Source of the DNA: Streptomyces sp. HUAS CB01
Lineage (GTDB): Bacteria > Actinomycetota > Actinomycetes > Streptomycetales > Streptomycetaceae
DNA: 64,000 nucleotides
Direction of reading: 5' to 3'
NCBI RefSeq assembly: GCF_030406905.1
Contig: NZ_CP129137.1
Location: forward strand, 7,595,501 to 7,659,500
Below are positions 49,673 to 59,719 of the stretch, one piece after another (position 1 is the stretch's first letter; every line of letters starts with the position of its first letter). The notes beneath the pieces were generated by a model. That model saw only the letters and a program-made list of their open reading frames with translations. It did not search any database and was not told the DNA's origin. Both the position numbers and the translations under genes were made by a program.

Positions 49673-51091
49673 TCAGGCCTCCCCGTCCCCCGACGGGCTC
49701 GACGACCCCGGCCCGAACCCGTCGAAGGAGCCGCCGGACAGGCCCTGGACGTCCGCGGTGCGGAAGGAGGCCAGTGCCGAGGCCGGGTCCGGGGCCGGCG
49801 GGCCCGCGGGGGACCAGGGTGCGCCGGCGGCACGGGTGAAGACCCACCAGTACCCGTCCGCCCCGACACGAAGTTGCGTCCCAGGCCCCGCGGTCCACCG
49901 CCCGTTCCCCGCCGCGCGCAGCGAGGGGCGCTCGTCCTCGTCCCAGTCCGCGGTGAGCCGCAGGCGGGACGTCGCACGCGCGAGGACGTCGTCCGGGACG
50001 GGCTCGCCGTCCAGTACGGCCAGGCCCGCCGCGCCCCCGAACCGCCAGGCCCGAACCGCGAGTCGGAAGCCGGGACGGCTCCGGCCGGAGCCCGCGACGA
50101 GCCGGTCGGCGACGGCCGGCGGGAGCGCGTCGCGTGCCGTCGCGGCAAGGCGCACCGCGTCCTGACCCGTCGTGAGCCCGGTCGTGAGTCCCTCCGCGAG
50201 ACCGGCTGCGACGCTCTGTCCGCGGCCCTGCCCCGCCGGTCGCGTGGACAGCGCCTCCGCCAGCATCCGCCGCGCCCGTACCGCCGCGTCCGCGGCCAGG
50301 AACTCCAGTGCGGCCGGGTCGATTCCCTCCGGCGCACCCGTCTCGGTGTCCAGCGACGGCGGCAGGCCCGGCGCGTCCGGCAGGGGCGGCGCGGCCGGCG
50401 GTGCCGACGGGACGCCCGCCGCCGCGAACGCCTCGGCCGCAGGTACTCCCGCGGTTCCGGCCGCCCCGGAGGCTTCGGACACCCCGGCGGACTCCGGCGC
50501 GGACGGCTCCGCCCGGGCCGCGCTCCGCACCTGCAGCGCGTCGAGCAGCCGGCGCTCACCGCGTCCCCGCAACAGCAGCAGGACGAACGGGTCCTCGTCC
50601 AGCAGCCGTGCCACCTGGTAGCAGAGGGCCGCGGTGTGCGGGCACAGGTCCCAGGCGTCGCACGTGCACTCGGGCTCCAGGTCGCCGATGCCCGGGAGCA
50701 GTTCGACGCCCGCCTCCGCCGCGTCCTCCACCAGGTGCGGGGGCATGTCCCGGTCCAGGAGCGCCGCGATGTGACCCGCGCGGTCCACGGCCGTGTCCAG
50801 GAACCGCTCCCAGGCGTCGTCGGTCAGCTCCTGCAGCAGCACATCGCTGCGGTGACCGGTGCCGTCGCGGTCCCTGACCACCGCCGTGATCCGCCCGGGC
50901 CGGACGGACACGGCCCCGACCGCGCCGTCCCGTGCCTGCCGGCGTCCCTTCTTCAGCTGCTCCGTGTCCAGGGCGCTGTCCTCCAGGGCCTTCACCCAGG
51001 CCCGGCCCCACCAGGTACCGGCGAAGCCCCGGCCCCGCGCGGGCGGCAGGGCGACGAACGTCCGTTCGTCCTCGTACGCGTCGTCCGTCAT
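49673..51091 (-). CDS. SWIM zinc-finger protein
   Basis: A 472-residue protein. The SWIM finger is CTCDAWDLCPHTAALCY (CxCx(n)CxH) near residue 145; the first ~130 residues (FAGTWWGRAWVKALEDSALDTEQLKKGRRQARDGAVGAVSVRPGRI) are the companion domain common to this family. A long Ala/Pro/Gly-rich low-complexity linker spans about 190-290, then a folded C-terminal part. GAGGGGG precedes the ATG, which overlaps the SNF2 stop by four bases. Pairing with SNF2 helicases is habitual and suggests a DNA-remodelling complex; the exact function is unknown. Confidence 0.88.
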   Translation of the reverse strand: MTDDAYEDERTFVALPPARGRGFAGTWWGRAWVKALEDSALDTEQLKKGRRQARDGAVGAVSVRPGRITAVVRDRDGTGHRSDVLLQELTDDAWERFLDTAVDRAGHIAALLDRDMPPHLVEDAAEAGVELLPGIGDLEPECTCDAWDLCPHTAALCYQVARLLDEDPFVLLLLRGRGERRLLDALQVRSAARAEPSAPESAGVSEASGAAGTAGVPAAEAFAAAGVPSAPPAAPPLPDAPGLPPSLDTETGAPEGIDPAALEFLAADAAVRARRMLAEALSTRPAGQGRGQSVAAGLAEGLTTGLTTGQDAVRLAATARDALPPAVADRLVAGSGRSRPGFRLAVRAWRFGGAAGLAVLDGEPVPDDVLARATSRLRLTADWDEDERPSLRAAGNGRWTAGPGTQLRVGADGYWWVFTRAAGAPWSPAGPPAPDPASALASFRTADVQGLSGGSFDGFGPGSSSPSGDGEA

Positions 51092-53961
51092 CGTGCGCCC
51101 CCTCGCAGTGCGACCAGCTCCGCCAGTTCGGCGTCGGTCAGTTCGGTCAGTGCGGCATCGCCGGCGCCGAGCACCGCGTCGGCGAGTTCCTTCTTGCGCT
51201 CGAGCATCGCGGCGACCCGGTCCTCGACGGTGCCCTCGGCGATCAGCCGGTGGACCTGCACCGGCTGTGTCTGGCCGATGCGGTAGGCCCGGTCGGTGGC
51301 CTGTGCCTCGACGGCCGGGTTCCACCAGCGGTCGTAGTGCACGACATGACCGGCCCTGGTGAGGTTCAGCCCCGTGCCGGCGGCCTTCAACGACAGCAGG
51401 AAGACCGGCACTTCACCGTCCTGGAAGCGCTGGACCATGGCCTCGCGTTCCGGAATCGGCGTACCGCCGTGGAGCAGTTGTGCCCCTGTGCCGCGCGCCG
51501 CGAGGTGCCGTTCCAGCAACCGGGCCATGCGTACGTACTGGGTGAAGACGAGCACGCTCGCGCCCTCGGCGAGGATCGTGTCCAGGAGTTCGTCGAGCAG
51601 TTCGAGCTTCCCGGAGCGGTCGGCGGTCCGTGGCTCCTCCTCCTTCAGGTACTGGGCGGGGTGGTTGCAGATCTGCTTCAGCGAGGTCAGCAGCTTCACC
51701 ACGAGCCCGCGCCGCTCCATGCCGCCGGCCGCCGAGATCGCCGCGAGCGTCTCCCGGACGACCGCCTCGTACAGACCGGTCTGCTCCGCGGTCAGGGCGA
51801 CCGCGCGGTCGGTCTCGGTCTTCGGCGGCAGTTCGGGAGCGATGCCCGGGTCGGACTTGCGGCGGCGCAGCAGGAACGGGCGGACCAGCGCGGCCAGCCG
51901 TTCGGCGGCTGCGGTGTCGCCGCCCTCGACGGCCTGTGCGTACCGCGACCGGAAGGTGCCGAGCCGGCCGAGCAGCCCCGGTGTCGTCCAGTCGAGGATC
52001 GCCCACAGCTCGGAGAGGTTGTTCTCGACGGGCGTGCCGCTGAGAGCGACGCGCGCCTTCGCCCCGATGGTGCGCAGCTTCCGCGCCGTCGCCGCGTAGG
52101 GGTTCTTGACGTGCTGGGCCTCGTCCGCGACGAGCATGCCCCAGGCCGTCTCCGCGAGCCGCGCCGCGTCGAGCCGCATCGTGCCGTACGTGGTGAGGAC
52201 GAACTCCCCGTCCGCCACGCCGTCCAGGGTCCGGGACGGCCCGTGGAAGCGCCGTACCGGAGTGCCGGGGGCGAACTTCTCGATCTCCCGCTGCCAGTTG
52301 CCCATCAGCGAGGCGGGGCAGACGACGAGGGTCGGGCCCGCGGCGGACGCGTCGGTCTGCCGGTGCAGATGCAGGGCGATGAGCGTGATGGTCTTGCCCA
52401 GACCCATGTCGTCGGCGAGGCAGCCGCCGAGCCCGAGCGAGGTCATCCGGTGCAGCCAGTTGAGCCCGCGCAGCTGGTAGTCGCGCAGGGTGGCGGCGAG
52501 TGCGGCGGGCTGCGCGATCTCCTGTGCTCCGCCCTCGGGATCGGCCAGCCGCTCCCGCAGCCGTTCCAGCCATCCGGACGCCTCGACTCCGACCCTGCGG
52601 CCGCCGGCGTCCACGGACCCGGTGAGCACCGCGGCCAGCCCCTCGACGGGCGTGACCTTGTGGTCCCTGCGAGCGCGGGCCAGTCGGACCTCCTCGGGAT
52701 CGACGAGCACCCACTGGTCGTGCAGCCGCACCACGGGCCTGCTCGCCTCGGCGAGCCGGTCCAGCTCGGCACGGCTCAGCTCCCGGTCGCCCAGTGTGAA
52801 ACGCCAGTCGAAGGCGAGCAGGGCGTCGGCGGCGAGGAACGACGGCAGCGCGGATCCGCTCTGGTCCGCACCGGCCCCCGCGGCTCCCTCGGGCGGCCCG
52901 ATCACGGCCCTGGCGGTGAGGGTGCGGACGAGCTCCCGGGGCCAGCGGACCTGTACGCCGGTCGCCGCGAGGTCGCGCGCGGCATCACCGAGCAGTTCGG
53001 CGACCTCCTCGTCCGCGAGGTCGACGGCGTCGGGCACGGCCGCGGACAGCAACGGTGCGAGGGGCGCCCATGCCCGTGCGGCCCGCCGCAGGGCGAGCAG
53101 GGCGTCCATGCGGGCACGCGGCCCGAACGCCTCCTCCTGCCCGCCCGCCCACACGCTCGCGGCGTCCGCGACCAGCGCGGGATCGCTGACGCTGTGCAGT
53201 TGCGGCACGGCCCGGAACGACGGTCCCTCCCGGTGCCCGGCCGTCCCGGACGCCTCGTCCCCCTCGGTCCGCCCCAGCACGTCGACGCGCAACGACAGCC
53301 GCACGCCCGCGTCATGACCGGACGCCACGTCCTGTGCCCACGTACGTACCCCGGGCGGACGCACCGGCTCCTCGGCGGCGAACGCCCCGGAACCCGCGGC
53401 GAGCGGGGCGGCGGGTGTCCGCGGCAGTACGTCCGCCACGGCGTCGAGGAAGGCCCGCAACAGCCGCTCGGGTTCGGGGAGCAGCACCGGCGAGGCCCCC
53501 GCGTCGAGGGGCACCGCGTGCGCGGTCGGCGGCATCGAGGCGGCGAGGGTCCGCACCCGCTCCCCGTCCTCCGCCGTCAGCGGACCGATCCGCCAGGCGT
53601 CGTGTCCGCCGACTCCGATGCCGGGCAGCAGCAGCCCGCGGGCCGCCAGGTGGAGCGCCAGCGCGGTGGCGGCGCCCCAGAACGCGGCGGCGGGGGAGGC
53701 GCCGTCCGCCGCAGGAGCCCGGAGGAGCACCGGCAGGGCGTCCCGTACCGGCAGCAGGCGGGCGGTCACGGCGTGGGTCCGGCCGCCCGGGCCGGCGACG
53801 GTCAGCTCCGCGGGCGTACCGGCGCCTGCCGGGGGTTCGGTGCCGTCCGGGTGCCAGAAGGCGACCCTGCCGGTGCGGGGCGGGTCCGCCGGCAGGAGCA
53901 CGGCGGAGCAGCCGACGAGCCCGGAGTCCTCGGAGGGTGGTGCCGCGGAGGGCCTGTGCAC
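51088..53961 (-). CDS. SNF2-family DNA helicase/ATPase
   Basis: A protein of about 957 residues from GTG 53961. The N-terminal ~430 residues are an actinobacterial-specific region; then SWI2/SNF2 motifs follow: I DDMGLGKTITLIA, II VADEAQHVKN, III LSGTPVENNLSELWA, and the C-terminal RWWNPAVEAQATDRAYRIGQTQPVQVHRL. It translocates on double-stranded DNA using ATP to remodel nucleoprotein. The start is supported by GAGGAA about 13 bases upstream; the frame extends to 54111. It is translationally coupled to the SWIM protein (ATGA overlap). Confidence 0.93.
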   Translation of the reverse strand: MHRPSAAPPSEDSGLVGCSAVLLPADPPRTGRVAFWHPDGTEPPAGAGTPAELTVAGPGGRTHAVTARLLPVRDALPVLLRAPAADGASPAAAFWGAATALALHLAARGLLLPGIGVGGHDAWRIGPLTAEDGERVRTLAASMPPTAHAVPLDAGASPVLLPEPERLLRAFLDAVADVLPRTPAAPLAAGSGAFAAEEPVRPPGVRTWAQDVASGHDAGVRLSLRVDVLGRTEGDEASGTAGHREGPSFRAVPQLHSVSDPALVADAASVWAGGQEEAFGPRARMDALLALRRAARAWAPLAPLLSAAVPDAVDLADEEVAELLGDAARDLAATGVQVRWPRELVRTLTARAVIGPPEGAAGAGADQSGSALPSFLAADALLAFDWRFTLGDRELSRAELDRLAEASRPVVRLHDQWVLVDPEEVRLARARRDHKVTPVEGLAAVLTGSVDAGGRRVGVEASGWLERLRERLADPEGGAQEIAQPAALAATLRDYQLRGLNWLHRMTSLGLGGCLADDMGLGKTITLIALHLHRQTDASAAGPTLVVCPASLMGNWQREIEKFAPGTPVRRFHGPSRTLDGVADGEFVLTTYGTMRLDAARLAETAWGMLVADEAQHVKNPYAATARKLRTIGAKARVALSGTPVENNLSELWAILDWTTPGLLGRLGTFRSRYAQAVEGGDTAAAERLAALVRPFLLRRRKSDPGIAPELPPKTETDRAVALTAEQTGLYEAVVRETLAAISAAGGMERRGLVVKLLTSLKQICNHPAQYLKEEEPRTADRSGKLELLDELLDTILAEGASVLVFTQYVRMARLLERHLAARGTGAQLLHGGTPIPEREAMVQRFQDGEVPVFLLSLKAAGTGLNLTRAGHVVHYDRWWNPAVEAQATDRAYRIGQTQPVQVHRLIAEGTVEDRVAAMLERKKELADAVLGAGDAALTELTDAELAELVALRGGAR

Positions 53962-54201
53962 AGCGATGGCGGATTCCTCAAATTTGACTAGTCGGGGCGG
54001 GAGCCGCCGAGGATACCCCAGGGGCGCCCCCGGGCGGGACTGGTGCCTGCACCATCCCGTCGCCCCGGCAGTCCCCCCGTCGGGTCCGGGGGATGCCGCC
54101 ATGGTCGTCAAGGGGCGCCGATTCCTAGGTTTCTTCAGGTCAGAGCAGTTCAGCAGAGGATCGCGCCGGACGGCGCGACGGCCCTGAGACCGGAGACCGC
54201 C

Positions 54202-55407
54202 ATGCCCCAGGCCACTGCCGCCGTGCCCGCCGCCGGCGCCGATCCCGCCCCGCCGCCCGACCGGACGGTCCCCGCACCGCCCCGCTCAGCCGACCGGGCG
54301 CCCGGCAGCGACTTCGCTCCCCTCCTGCGAACCGTCAGGGAGCAGGGGCTGCTGGAGCGGCACACCGGCTGGTACGCACGCGTCATCACCCTCAACCTGC
54401 TGGGGACAGCCGCCGCCGTCACTGCCGTCGTGCTCGTCGGCCCCTCCTGGTGGGCCCTGCCCCTGGCCCTGCCGCTCGCGCTGCTGTCGGCGCGTTCCGC
54501 CTTCATCGCCCATGACGCGGGCCACGCGCAGATCACGCCGGACCGGCGGATCAGCCGGGCGTTGCAGCTCCTGCACGGGAACCTGCTGCTCGGGATGAGC
54601 CAGGACTGGTGGAACGACAAGCACAACCGTCACCATGCCAACCCGAACCATCCGGAGAAGGACCCCGACGTCGCCCCCGACGTGCTGGTCTTCGCCCGGG
54701 ACCACGCCGGCGGCCGCACCGGCTTCCGCGGCTGGCTCACCCGCCACCAGGCCGCGCTGTTCTTCCCGCTGACCACCCTCGAAGCCCTGTCCCTGAAGGT
54801 CTCGGGCCTCCGGCACGCCTTCTCGCGACGGGCGGACGGCTCGGGCCGGGACGCCCCGGGGCGGAGCGGGCGGTCCGCCGCCGGACGCGCGGTCGAGGGC
54901 GGTCTGCTCCTCGCGCACGCCGGCGGCTACCTCACCCTGCTGCTCGCCGTCCTCACCCCCCTCCAGGCGCTCGTCTTCGCCCTGCTGCACCAGATGCTGC
55001 TCGGACTTCACCTCGGTCTGGCCTTCGCGCCCAACCACAAGGGCATGGAGAAGCCCGGCACGGAGCCGGGCGAGCGCTGGGGGCATCTGCAGCGGCAGGT
55101 CCTGACCTCGAGGAACATCCGGGGAGGCAGGCTCACCGACTGGTTCCTGGGAGGGCTGAACCACCAGATCGAGCACCATCTCTTCCCGAGCATGCCCCGC
55201 CCGCACCTGAGGCTCGCCCGGCCGCTGGTCCGCGACCACTGCGCGCGCCTCGGCATGCCGTACACGGAGACCGGGGCGATCGACTCGTATCGTCGGGCCC
55301 TCGGCCATCTGCACGAGGTCGGGAGCGGGCTGCGGTCGCGGGAGACCGGGCAGGACCCCGGGTCCGGGGGCGTGCGCGGGGCCGCGGAGGACGCGGGTGC
55401 CGCCTGA
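54202..55407 (+). CDS. Membrane fatty acid desaturase
   Basis: A 401-residue integral membrane protein with three His boxes: HDAGH (HxxxH), NRHHANP-type DKHNRHHA (HxxHH), and NHQIEHH (QxxHH), as in acyl-lipid and front-end desaturases. Four or more hydrophobic segments (starting VITLNLLGTAAAVTAVVLV) flank the boxes. It inserts a double bond into membrane-bound acyl chains using di-iron and a reduced electron donor. ATG 54202 follows CGGAGA. It is divergent from the SNF2/SWIM pair and unlinked to its electron donors. Confidence 0.92.
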   Translation: MPQATAAVPAAGADPAPPPDRTVPAPPRSADRAPGSDFAPLLRTVREQGLLERHTGWYARVITLNLLGTAAAVTAVVLVGPSWWALPLALPLALLSARSAFIAHDAGHAQITPDRRISRALQLLHGNLLLGMSQDWWNDKHNRHHANPNHPEKDPDVAPDVLVFARDHAGGRTGFRGWLTRHQAALFFPLTTLEALSLKVSGLRHAFSRRADGSGRDAPGRSGRSAAGRAVEGGLLLAHAGGYLTLLLAVLTPLQALVFALLHQMLLGLHLGLAFAPNHKGMEKPGTEPGERWGHLQRQVLTSRNIRGGRLTDWFLGGLNHQIEHHLFPSMPRPHLRLARPLVRDHCARLGMPYTETGAIDSYRRALGHLHEVGSGLRSRETGQDPGSGGVRGAAEDAGAA

Positions 55408-55482
55408 GGGAACCGCCGGGCACGCGGGCGCGTTGTCACTGCAGGGAGCGGCGGCCCGAGGGCCGCGGACGGAGGCTGCGAA

Positions 55483-55668
55483 ATGTCGACAGGTGCGAAG
55501 ATCGCCATCGGGGGAGTGGCCGTCGGCCTTCTCCTGATCCCGCTGATCGGATTCTGGATGTCGCTGCTGGTGATCGTCGGAGTGCCCGCCGTGGCCTACT
55601 TCGCGCTCGACCCCTCGCAGCGCCGCCGGCTCCGCCGGATCAACAACCGCAAGCAGATCGGGCGCTGA
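55483..55668 (+). CDS. Small two-TM membrane protein
   Basis: A 61-residue frame starting at ATG 55483, seven bases after GGAGG. It has one long hydrophobic stretch (about 8-44, GGVAVGLLLIPLIGFWMSLLVIVGVPAVAYFAL) that could cross the membrane twice, and a basic C-terminal tail (RRRLRRINNRKQ). It is too short to assign to a family. It follows the desaturase by 75 bp and may be transcribed with it. Confidence 0.65.
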   Translation: MSTGAKIAIGGVAVGLLLIPLIGFWMSLLVIVGVPAVAYFALDPSQRRRLRRINNRKQIGR

Positions 55669-55796
55669 CAGGGGGCTCCACCTCGCCCTCGCCGGTGACG
55701 ACGCGTCGGTGACGTCGTGCCGCGGTACGACGTCACGCCCGCGGAACGGGCCGTCGGCACGCTGCGGCCCCGGGCCGGGCGAGGAGGAGCGGGCGG

Positions 55797-57182
55797 TCAG
55801 CTCAGCGCACAGGAGTTCACCACATCGCCGCTCGCGGGCCTCGGGATCCTCCGGTCCGCGGGCGGTGCCGCGCCCTTCTCCACCCAGCCTGTCAGCGCCG
55901 TGAAGGCCGCCCGGTAGCACGGCAGGATCGGACGCAGCCGGTCCGGATGGGTGTCGTACAGGGCGTCCGTGTGGGTGCCGTCCTCGACCGTGTAGTAGCG
56001 GTGCAGCTGCGCGCGCCCCCGGTCGTCGACCATCCCCGCGTAGACGTCGGAGTCCTGACGGATCGGCAGCAGGGTGTCGAGATCGCCGTGCAGCGTGATC
56101 ATCGGCTTGCCGATCCTGCCCGTGAGCGCCACCTTCGCCAGTGCCTTGCGCACCGACGCGGGACGTGCCGCGAGGTCGTAGACGGCGTCGGAGGGGCAGG
56201 CCGAGAAGATCTGCTCGGGGGTGGAGCCGGCCGAGGCGCCGGGGCAGTGCCGGTCGTACGCCGGGTCGAACTCGGCACGGAAGATCTTCTGCGTCAGGCC
56301 CCAGTACACCTTCTCGTGGTACGGCCACAGGAACTCCGAGCCCGGTGCGAAACCGGCCGCCAGCAGATCCTCGTCACCGGCCCGACCGAGGCTGCGGGCC
56401 ACCGTGACCGGCAGGTCCGTGAGCAGGTTCGGACCGCGCACGGTCCACAGGGCGCCCTCCCAGTCCACGCCCCCGTCGTAGAGCCCCGGGCGGTTCTCCA
56501 ACTGCCAGCGCGTGAGGTAACCGCCGTTGGAGATGCCCGTCATGTACGTACGGGCCGGAGCGTGCCCGTAGCGCTGCCGGGCGGCGCTCTTCGCCGCCAG
56601 GGTCAGTTCGGTCACCCGACGGTTCCACTCGGCGACGGCGTCACCGGGGGCGCGGCCGTCGGTGAAGAAGTCGGGCCCGGTGTTGCCCTTGTCGGTGGCC
56701 GCGTACGCGTACCCCTGGGCCAGTACCTGGTCGGAGATCAGCGCGTCCGTGGCGTACTGGCGGCGGGTTCCCGGGGCGCCCGTGACCACCAGCCCCCCGT
56801 TCCACCGGTCCGGCAGCCTGATGACGAACTGGGCGTCGTGGTTCCAGCCGTGGGTCGCGTTGAGGCGCGAGCCGTCGGGGAAGTAGCCGTCGATCTGGAT
56901 GCCCGGCACCCCGGAGGGACGGCGGGTGCCGGCCGCCGCGAGTCCCGCCTGGTCCGCCATGTCGGTGTACGGCGTTCCGGCCAGCCCGGCCGTCGTCAGA
57001 TCGCCGAGACAGGCCGACCGCTGGTGCGCGGCGCCGGGCACGTCGAGCCGGTCCTGACGTGCGCAGTGGCCGGAGGGCGCCCCGGCCTGCGCCGGGTCGG
57101 CGCCGGCGAAGGACGTGGAGGTGAGGGCCAGGAGCAGCGCGGCGAGTACCGGTGCTCTCCGGGGCGTACGGGACAGACGCAT
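55797..57182 (-). CDS. Secreted tannase/feruloyl esterase-like alpha/beta hydrolase
   Basis: A 461-residue protein with a signal peptide (MRLSRTPRRAPVLAALLLALTSTSFAGA). The nucleophile elbow is TYMTGISNGGYLTRW, and PMITLHGDLDTLLPI and YTVEDGTHTDALY give the acid and His regions. It resembles the tannase/feruloyl-esterase family and the 3-hydroxybutyrate oligomer hydrolases. It is predicted extracellular and would hydrolyse plant-derived or polyester substrates; which one is not decided by sequence. ATG 57182 has GGAGG about 12 bases upstream. It is convergent with the small membrane protein gene. Confidence 0.85.
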   Translation of the reverse strand: MRLSRTPRRAPVLAALLLALTSTSFAGADPAQAGAPSGHCARQDRLDVPGAAHQRSACLGDLTTAGLAGTPYTDMADQAGLAAAGTRRPSGVPGIQIDGYFPDGSRLNATHGWNHDAQFVIRLPDRWNGGLVVTGAPGTRRQYATDALISDQVLAQGYAYAATDKGNTGPDFFTDGRAPGDAVAEWNRRVTELTLAAKSAARQRYGHAPARTYMTGISNGGYLTRWQLENRPGLYDGGVDWEGALWTVRGPNLLTDLPVTVARSLGRAGDEDLLAAGFAPGSEFLWPYHEKVYWGLTQKIFRAEFDPAYDRHCPGASAGSTPEQIFSACPSDAVYDLAARPASVRKALAKVALTGRIGKPMITLHGDLDTLLPIRQDSDVYAGMVDDRGRAQLHRYYTVEDGTHTDALYDTHPDRLRPILPCYRAAFTALTGWVEKGAAPPADRRIPRPASGDVVNSCALS

Positions 57183-57438
57183 GGCGGCGGCCTCCGAATG
57201 AACGGCGAAAGGGTGGGTGCGACGCCCCAGCGTGCTGTGGGCCCCTTCGCCCGGCCATGGGCGCGGCCCACACCTCGGACACCCCGGCCATGTGGGACGT
57301 CGGCGGGACCCGGTGCGCTCGGATACCGAACGCGCGCCCGAGCCGCTCCGTACGTCCGTCTCAGGCGGGCGCCACCGCCGGCCGTCTCGGGTACGCGCCA
57401 CCGCCGGCCGTCTCGGGAGCGCGGCTCAGCCCTCCGGC

Positions 57439-58239
57439 TCAGGCGGGCCGTACCGCCATCTTGTCCAGGGCCTCCAGCAGTCCCGGCAGCTCCGGACCGC
57501 GTCCCACCGGCAGCACCTCGCCCGGCTCCTCGTCCAGCAGCACGAAGGCGATGTCGTCGGTCCTGGCCACCAGCGACCAGCCGGGCCCGTCCGCCCGCAG
57601 CATCCGTGCACCGTCCGGCGCGAAGCTCGACCGCACCCGTCCGAGCGGCGGCGTGTCGTCCACATAGCCGTGGAGCTCCTTGAGCACCCGCCGCACACCC
57701 TCGTGCGGCGTCGCGCGCTCCTCCTCCGCCGCGTCCGGCTGCACGAACGTGATCTGCTCGGACACCTGCTCGCGCCACACGGCCCACTGCAGCGCGACCT
57801 CGTCCGCGCCGAGCCTCCGCTGCGCGGGGCCCCACTCGCTCGTGTCGGGCGGGGTCAGCGGTGGGCCGCCCGCCTCCTCCTCGTCCGGGTCGTGGGGCGC
57901 GGGCACACCCGGCGCGACGGTGGCCACGGCCAGCGGCCAGCCAGGCAGCGCGGCGACCACCGAACGGTCGCTCGGCGACAGGTCGTACTCCATCCCGCAG
58001 TCCCACGACGCGATCGCGACGGCGACCAGGGACACGTCGTCGATCACGACCGTCCACCGTGCGCCGTCGCCGTCCTGCCCGAGGACCAGCCCGTAGCCGC
58101 CGTCCCAGGCGCCGAGTCCCAGCGCCGCGCACGCGGCGGGGTAGTCGTCGCCGAGCACGCTGGGGAACTGCGCGGGTGTGAGCAGCTGCGCAGTCAGCAC
58201 AAAGAGCGCGTCGTCGGCCGCTTCGTCCGTCCCGGCCAC
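57439..58239 (-). CDS. Hypothetical cytoplasmic protein
   Basis: A 266-residue acidic protein from GTG 58239, preceded by GGGGAGGA. It has no signal peptide, no transmembrane segment and no recognisable motif; the middle contains a Pro/Asp/Glu-rich loop. The C-terminal part, LGRVRSSFAPDGARMLRADGPGWSLVARTDDIAFVLLDEEPGEV, is regular and strand-rich. It looks like one of the Streptomyces conserved hypotheticals. It shares direction with the esterase gene at 55797 but is separated by 256 bp. Confidence 0.65.
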   Translation of the reverse strand: MAGTDEAADDALFVLTAQLLTPAQFPSVLGDDYPAACAALGLGAWDGGYGLVLGQDGDGARWTVVIDDVSLVAVAIASWDCGMEYDLSPSDRSVVAALPGWPLAVATVAPGVPAPHDPDEEEAGGPPLTPPDTSEWGPAQRRLGADEVALQWAVWREQVSEQITFVQPDAAEEERATPHEGVRRVLKELHGYVDDTPPLGRVRSSFAPDGARMLRADGPGWSLVARTDDIAFVLLDEEPGEVLPVGRGPELPGLLEALDKMAVRPA

Positions 58240-58421
58240 GGCATCCTCCCCATCGGATCGTTCGTCGGCGCACCTTAACCAGTGGGTAACCCCGGCGTCG
58301 AGAGCCCGCGACAGGAATCTGGGACGACTCCTTCCACGCCCGTACGCAGGGCGCGGGCACCGCTGCGGAGCGGCGGGGACGGCGTCAGGCCGCGCGCCCC
58401 CGCCCCTCCGGGCCCGTGCGG

Positions 58422-58733
58422 TCAGGCGACGGGCAGTCCGAGCAGACCGCGGGCCACGGACCGCGGTGACTCGTCGCGCTCGCGCGCCAGGGCGATCACG
58501 GCCCGGCAGGCCAGCTCGTTCACCCCGAACGACAGCGCCTCCGGCGACACCCAGCCCGACGCCTCCTCGATTCCCTGCTGATCGTCCTCGGCGCACGCGG
58601 AGACGTACTCCGCCGCGGCCTCGAAGAGATTCGGCTGGCGCCGCCGGACGACCTTCGCCTGCGGCGTGCCCTCCCCGCCACCCGTCCGCTGCGCCACGAG
58701 TCTGCGGATTCCGCTCATCACCTTGTCGAACAT
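58422..58733 (-). CDS. Small hypothetical protein
   Basis: A 103-residue protein starting at ATG 58733 with GGAAGGGGG upstream. A basic N-terminus (MFDKVMSGIRRLVAQRTGGG) is followed by a mainly helical segment (NLFEAAAEYVSACAEDDQQGIEEASG). No family is recognised. It is in the same direction as the preceding methyltransferase and the following hypothetical gene. Confidence 0.6.
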   Translation of the reverse strand: MFDKVMSGIRRLVAQRTGGGEGTPQAKVVRRRQPNLFEAAAEYVSACAEDDQQGIEEASGWVSPEALSFGVNELACRAVIALARERDESPRSVARGLLGLPVA

Positions 58734-58946
58734 CCCGGGGCCCCCTTCCACCGCACCGTCACTCTTCCGGTGTACCCCGCCGGTGTGACAAGTCCTCCTG
58801 TCGTTCCTGCCGGTGTTCTCCTGCCGGGCGACTTCCGGTGTCCGCCCTCCGCGTACGGCCTCCCGGAGCAGACCGGGCCCGCTGTGCCCGGCGGGCGGCC
58901 GCCGCACCGGAACAAGCCGCCGGTCGGGGGGCCGTGTCCGGGCCGG

Positions 58947-59546
58947 TCAGTCCTCGCGGACCGCGAGCGCGAGGAAGCGCGCCTCCTCGTCGGCGTACGA
59001 GACCAGCCGCCAGCCGGTGGCGGCCAGCAGCGGGCCGAGGTTGGGCTCGGCGCGCAGGTCGTCGGGCGTGAGCCGGCGCTTCTGGCGGACCGCCAGCGCG
59101 GCCCGGCCGATGGGATGGAAGAGCGCGAGACGTCCCCCGGGGCGCACCACCCGGGCCAGCTCACGCAGATCGTCGGCAGGATTCGGCAGGTGGGCGATGA
59201 GGCCGGAGGCGAACACCGCGTCCATCGACGCCGTGCGCAGCGGCAGACGTGCGGCGTCGGCCTGCAGCAGTGCGGCGTCGCGGTCGCGTCCGGCGCGCAC
59301 CGCCATCTGCAGCATCTCGAGGGTCAGGTCGGCGCCGACGACCGTACCGCTCGGGCCCACTGCCTCGCGCAGAAGGGGCAGCGCGCGCCCGGTACCGCAG
59401 CCGGCGTCCAGGACCGCGTCGCCGGACGCCAGGTCCAGTGCCGAGACACCCGTGGCGAAGGCCGGCCCGTCGTCGGGGAACCGCACGTCCCAGTCGGCGG
59501 CCCGGGCACCGAAGAACTCCTGCACACGCGCGTGGTCGTCGGTCAT
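58947..59546 (-). CDS. Class I SAM-dependent methyltransferase
   Basis: A 199-residue protein with motif I AVLDAGCGTGRALPLL, motif post-I VVGADLTLEMLQMA and ADAARLPL, MDAVFASGLIAHL and VVRPGGRLALFHP, all in the order of UbiE/class I methyltransferases. It transfers a methyl group from SAM to an unknown small-molecule substrate. The ATG at 59546 lacks a strong ribosome site, so the start may be further upstream (to 59645). It is divergent from the MHYT gene. Confidence 0.85.
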   Translation of the reverse strand: MTDDHARVQEFFGARAADWDVRFPDDGPAFATGVSALDLASGDAVLDAGCGTGRALPLLREAVGPSGTVVGADLTLEMLQMAVRAGRDRDAALLQADAARLPLRTASMDAVFASGLIAHLPNPADDLRELARVVRPGGRLALFHPIGRAALAVRQKRRLTPDDLRAEPNLGPLLAATGWRLVSYADEEARFLALAVRED

Positions 59547-59719
59547 GTGCCCATGATCCCGCACCCCCCGGGCCGATTCACCGAGCACTGCCGGAACAGA
59601 CGTGCGGCGCACACGTTCGACCTCGGCACGATCGTTCTGAAACATCGGCTGTCATATTCCATCCGCTTTCGAAATGCGCCCCCGTCCCGCGCCCCCATCG
59701 GGACTACCGTCCCTGAGCC

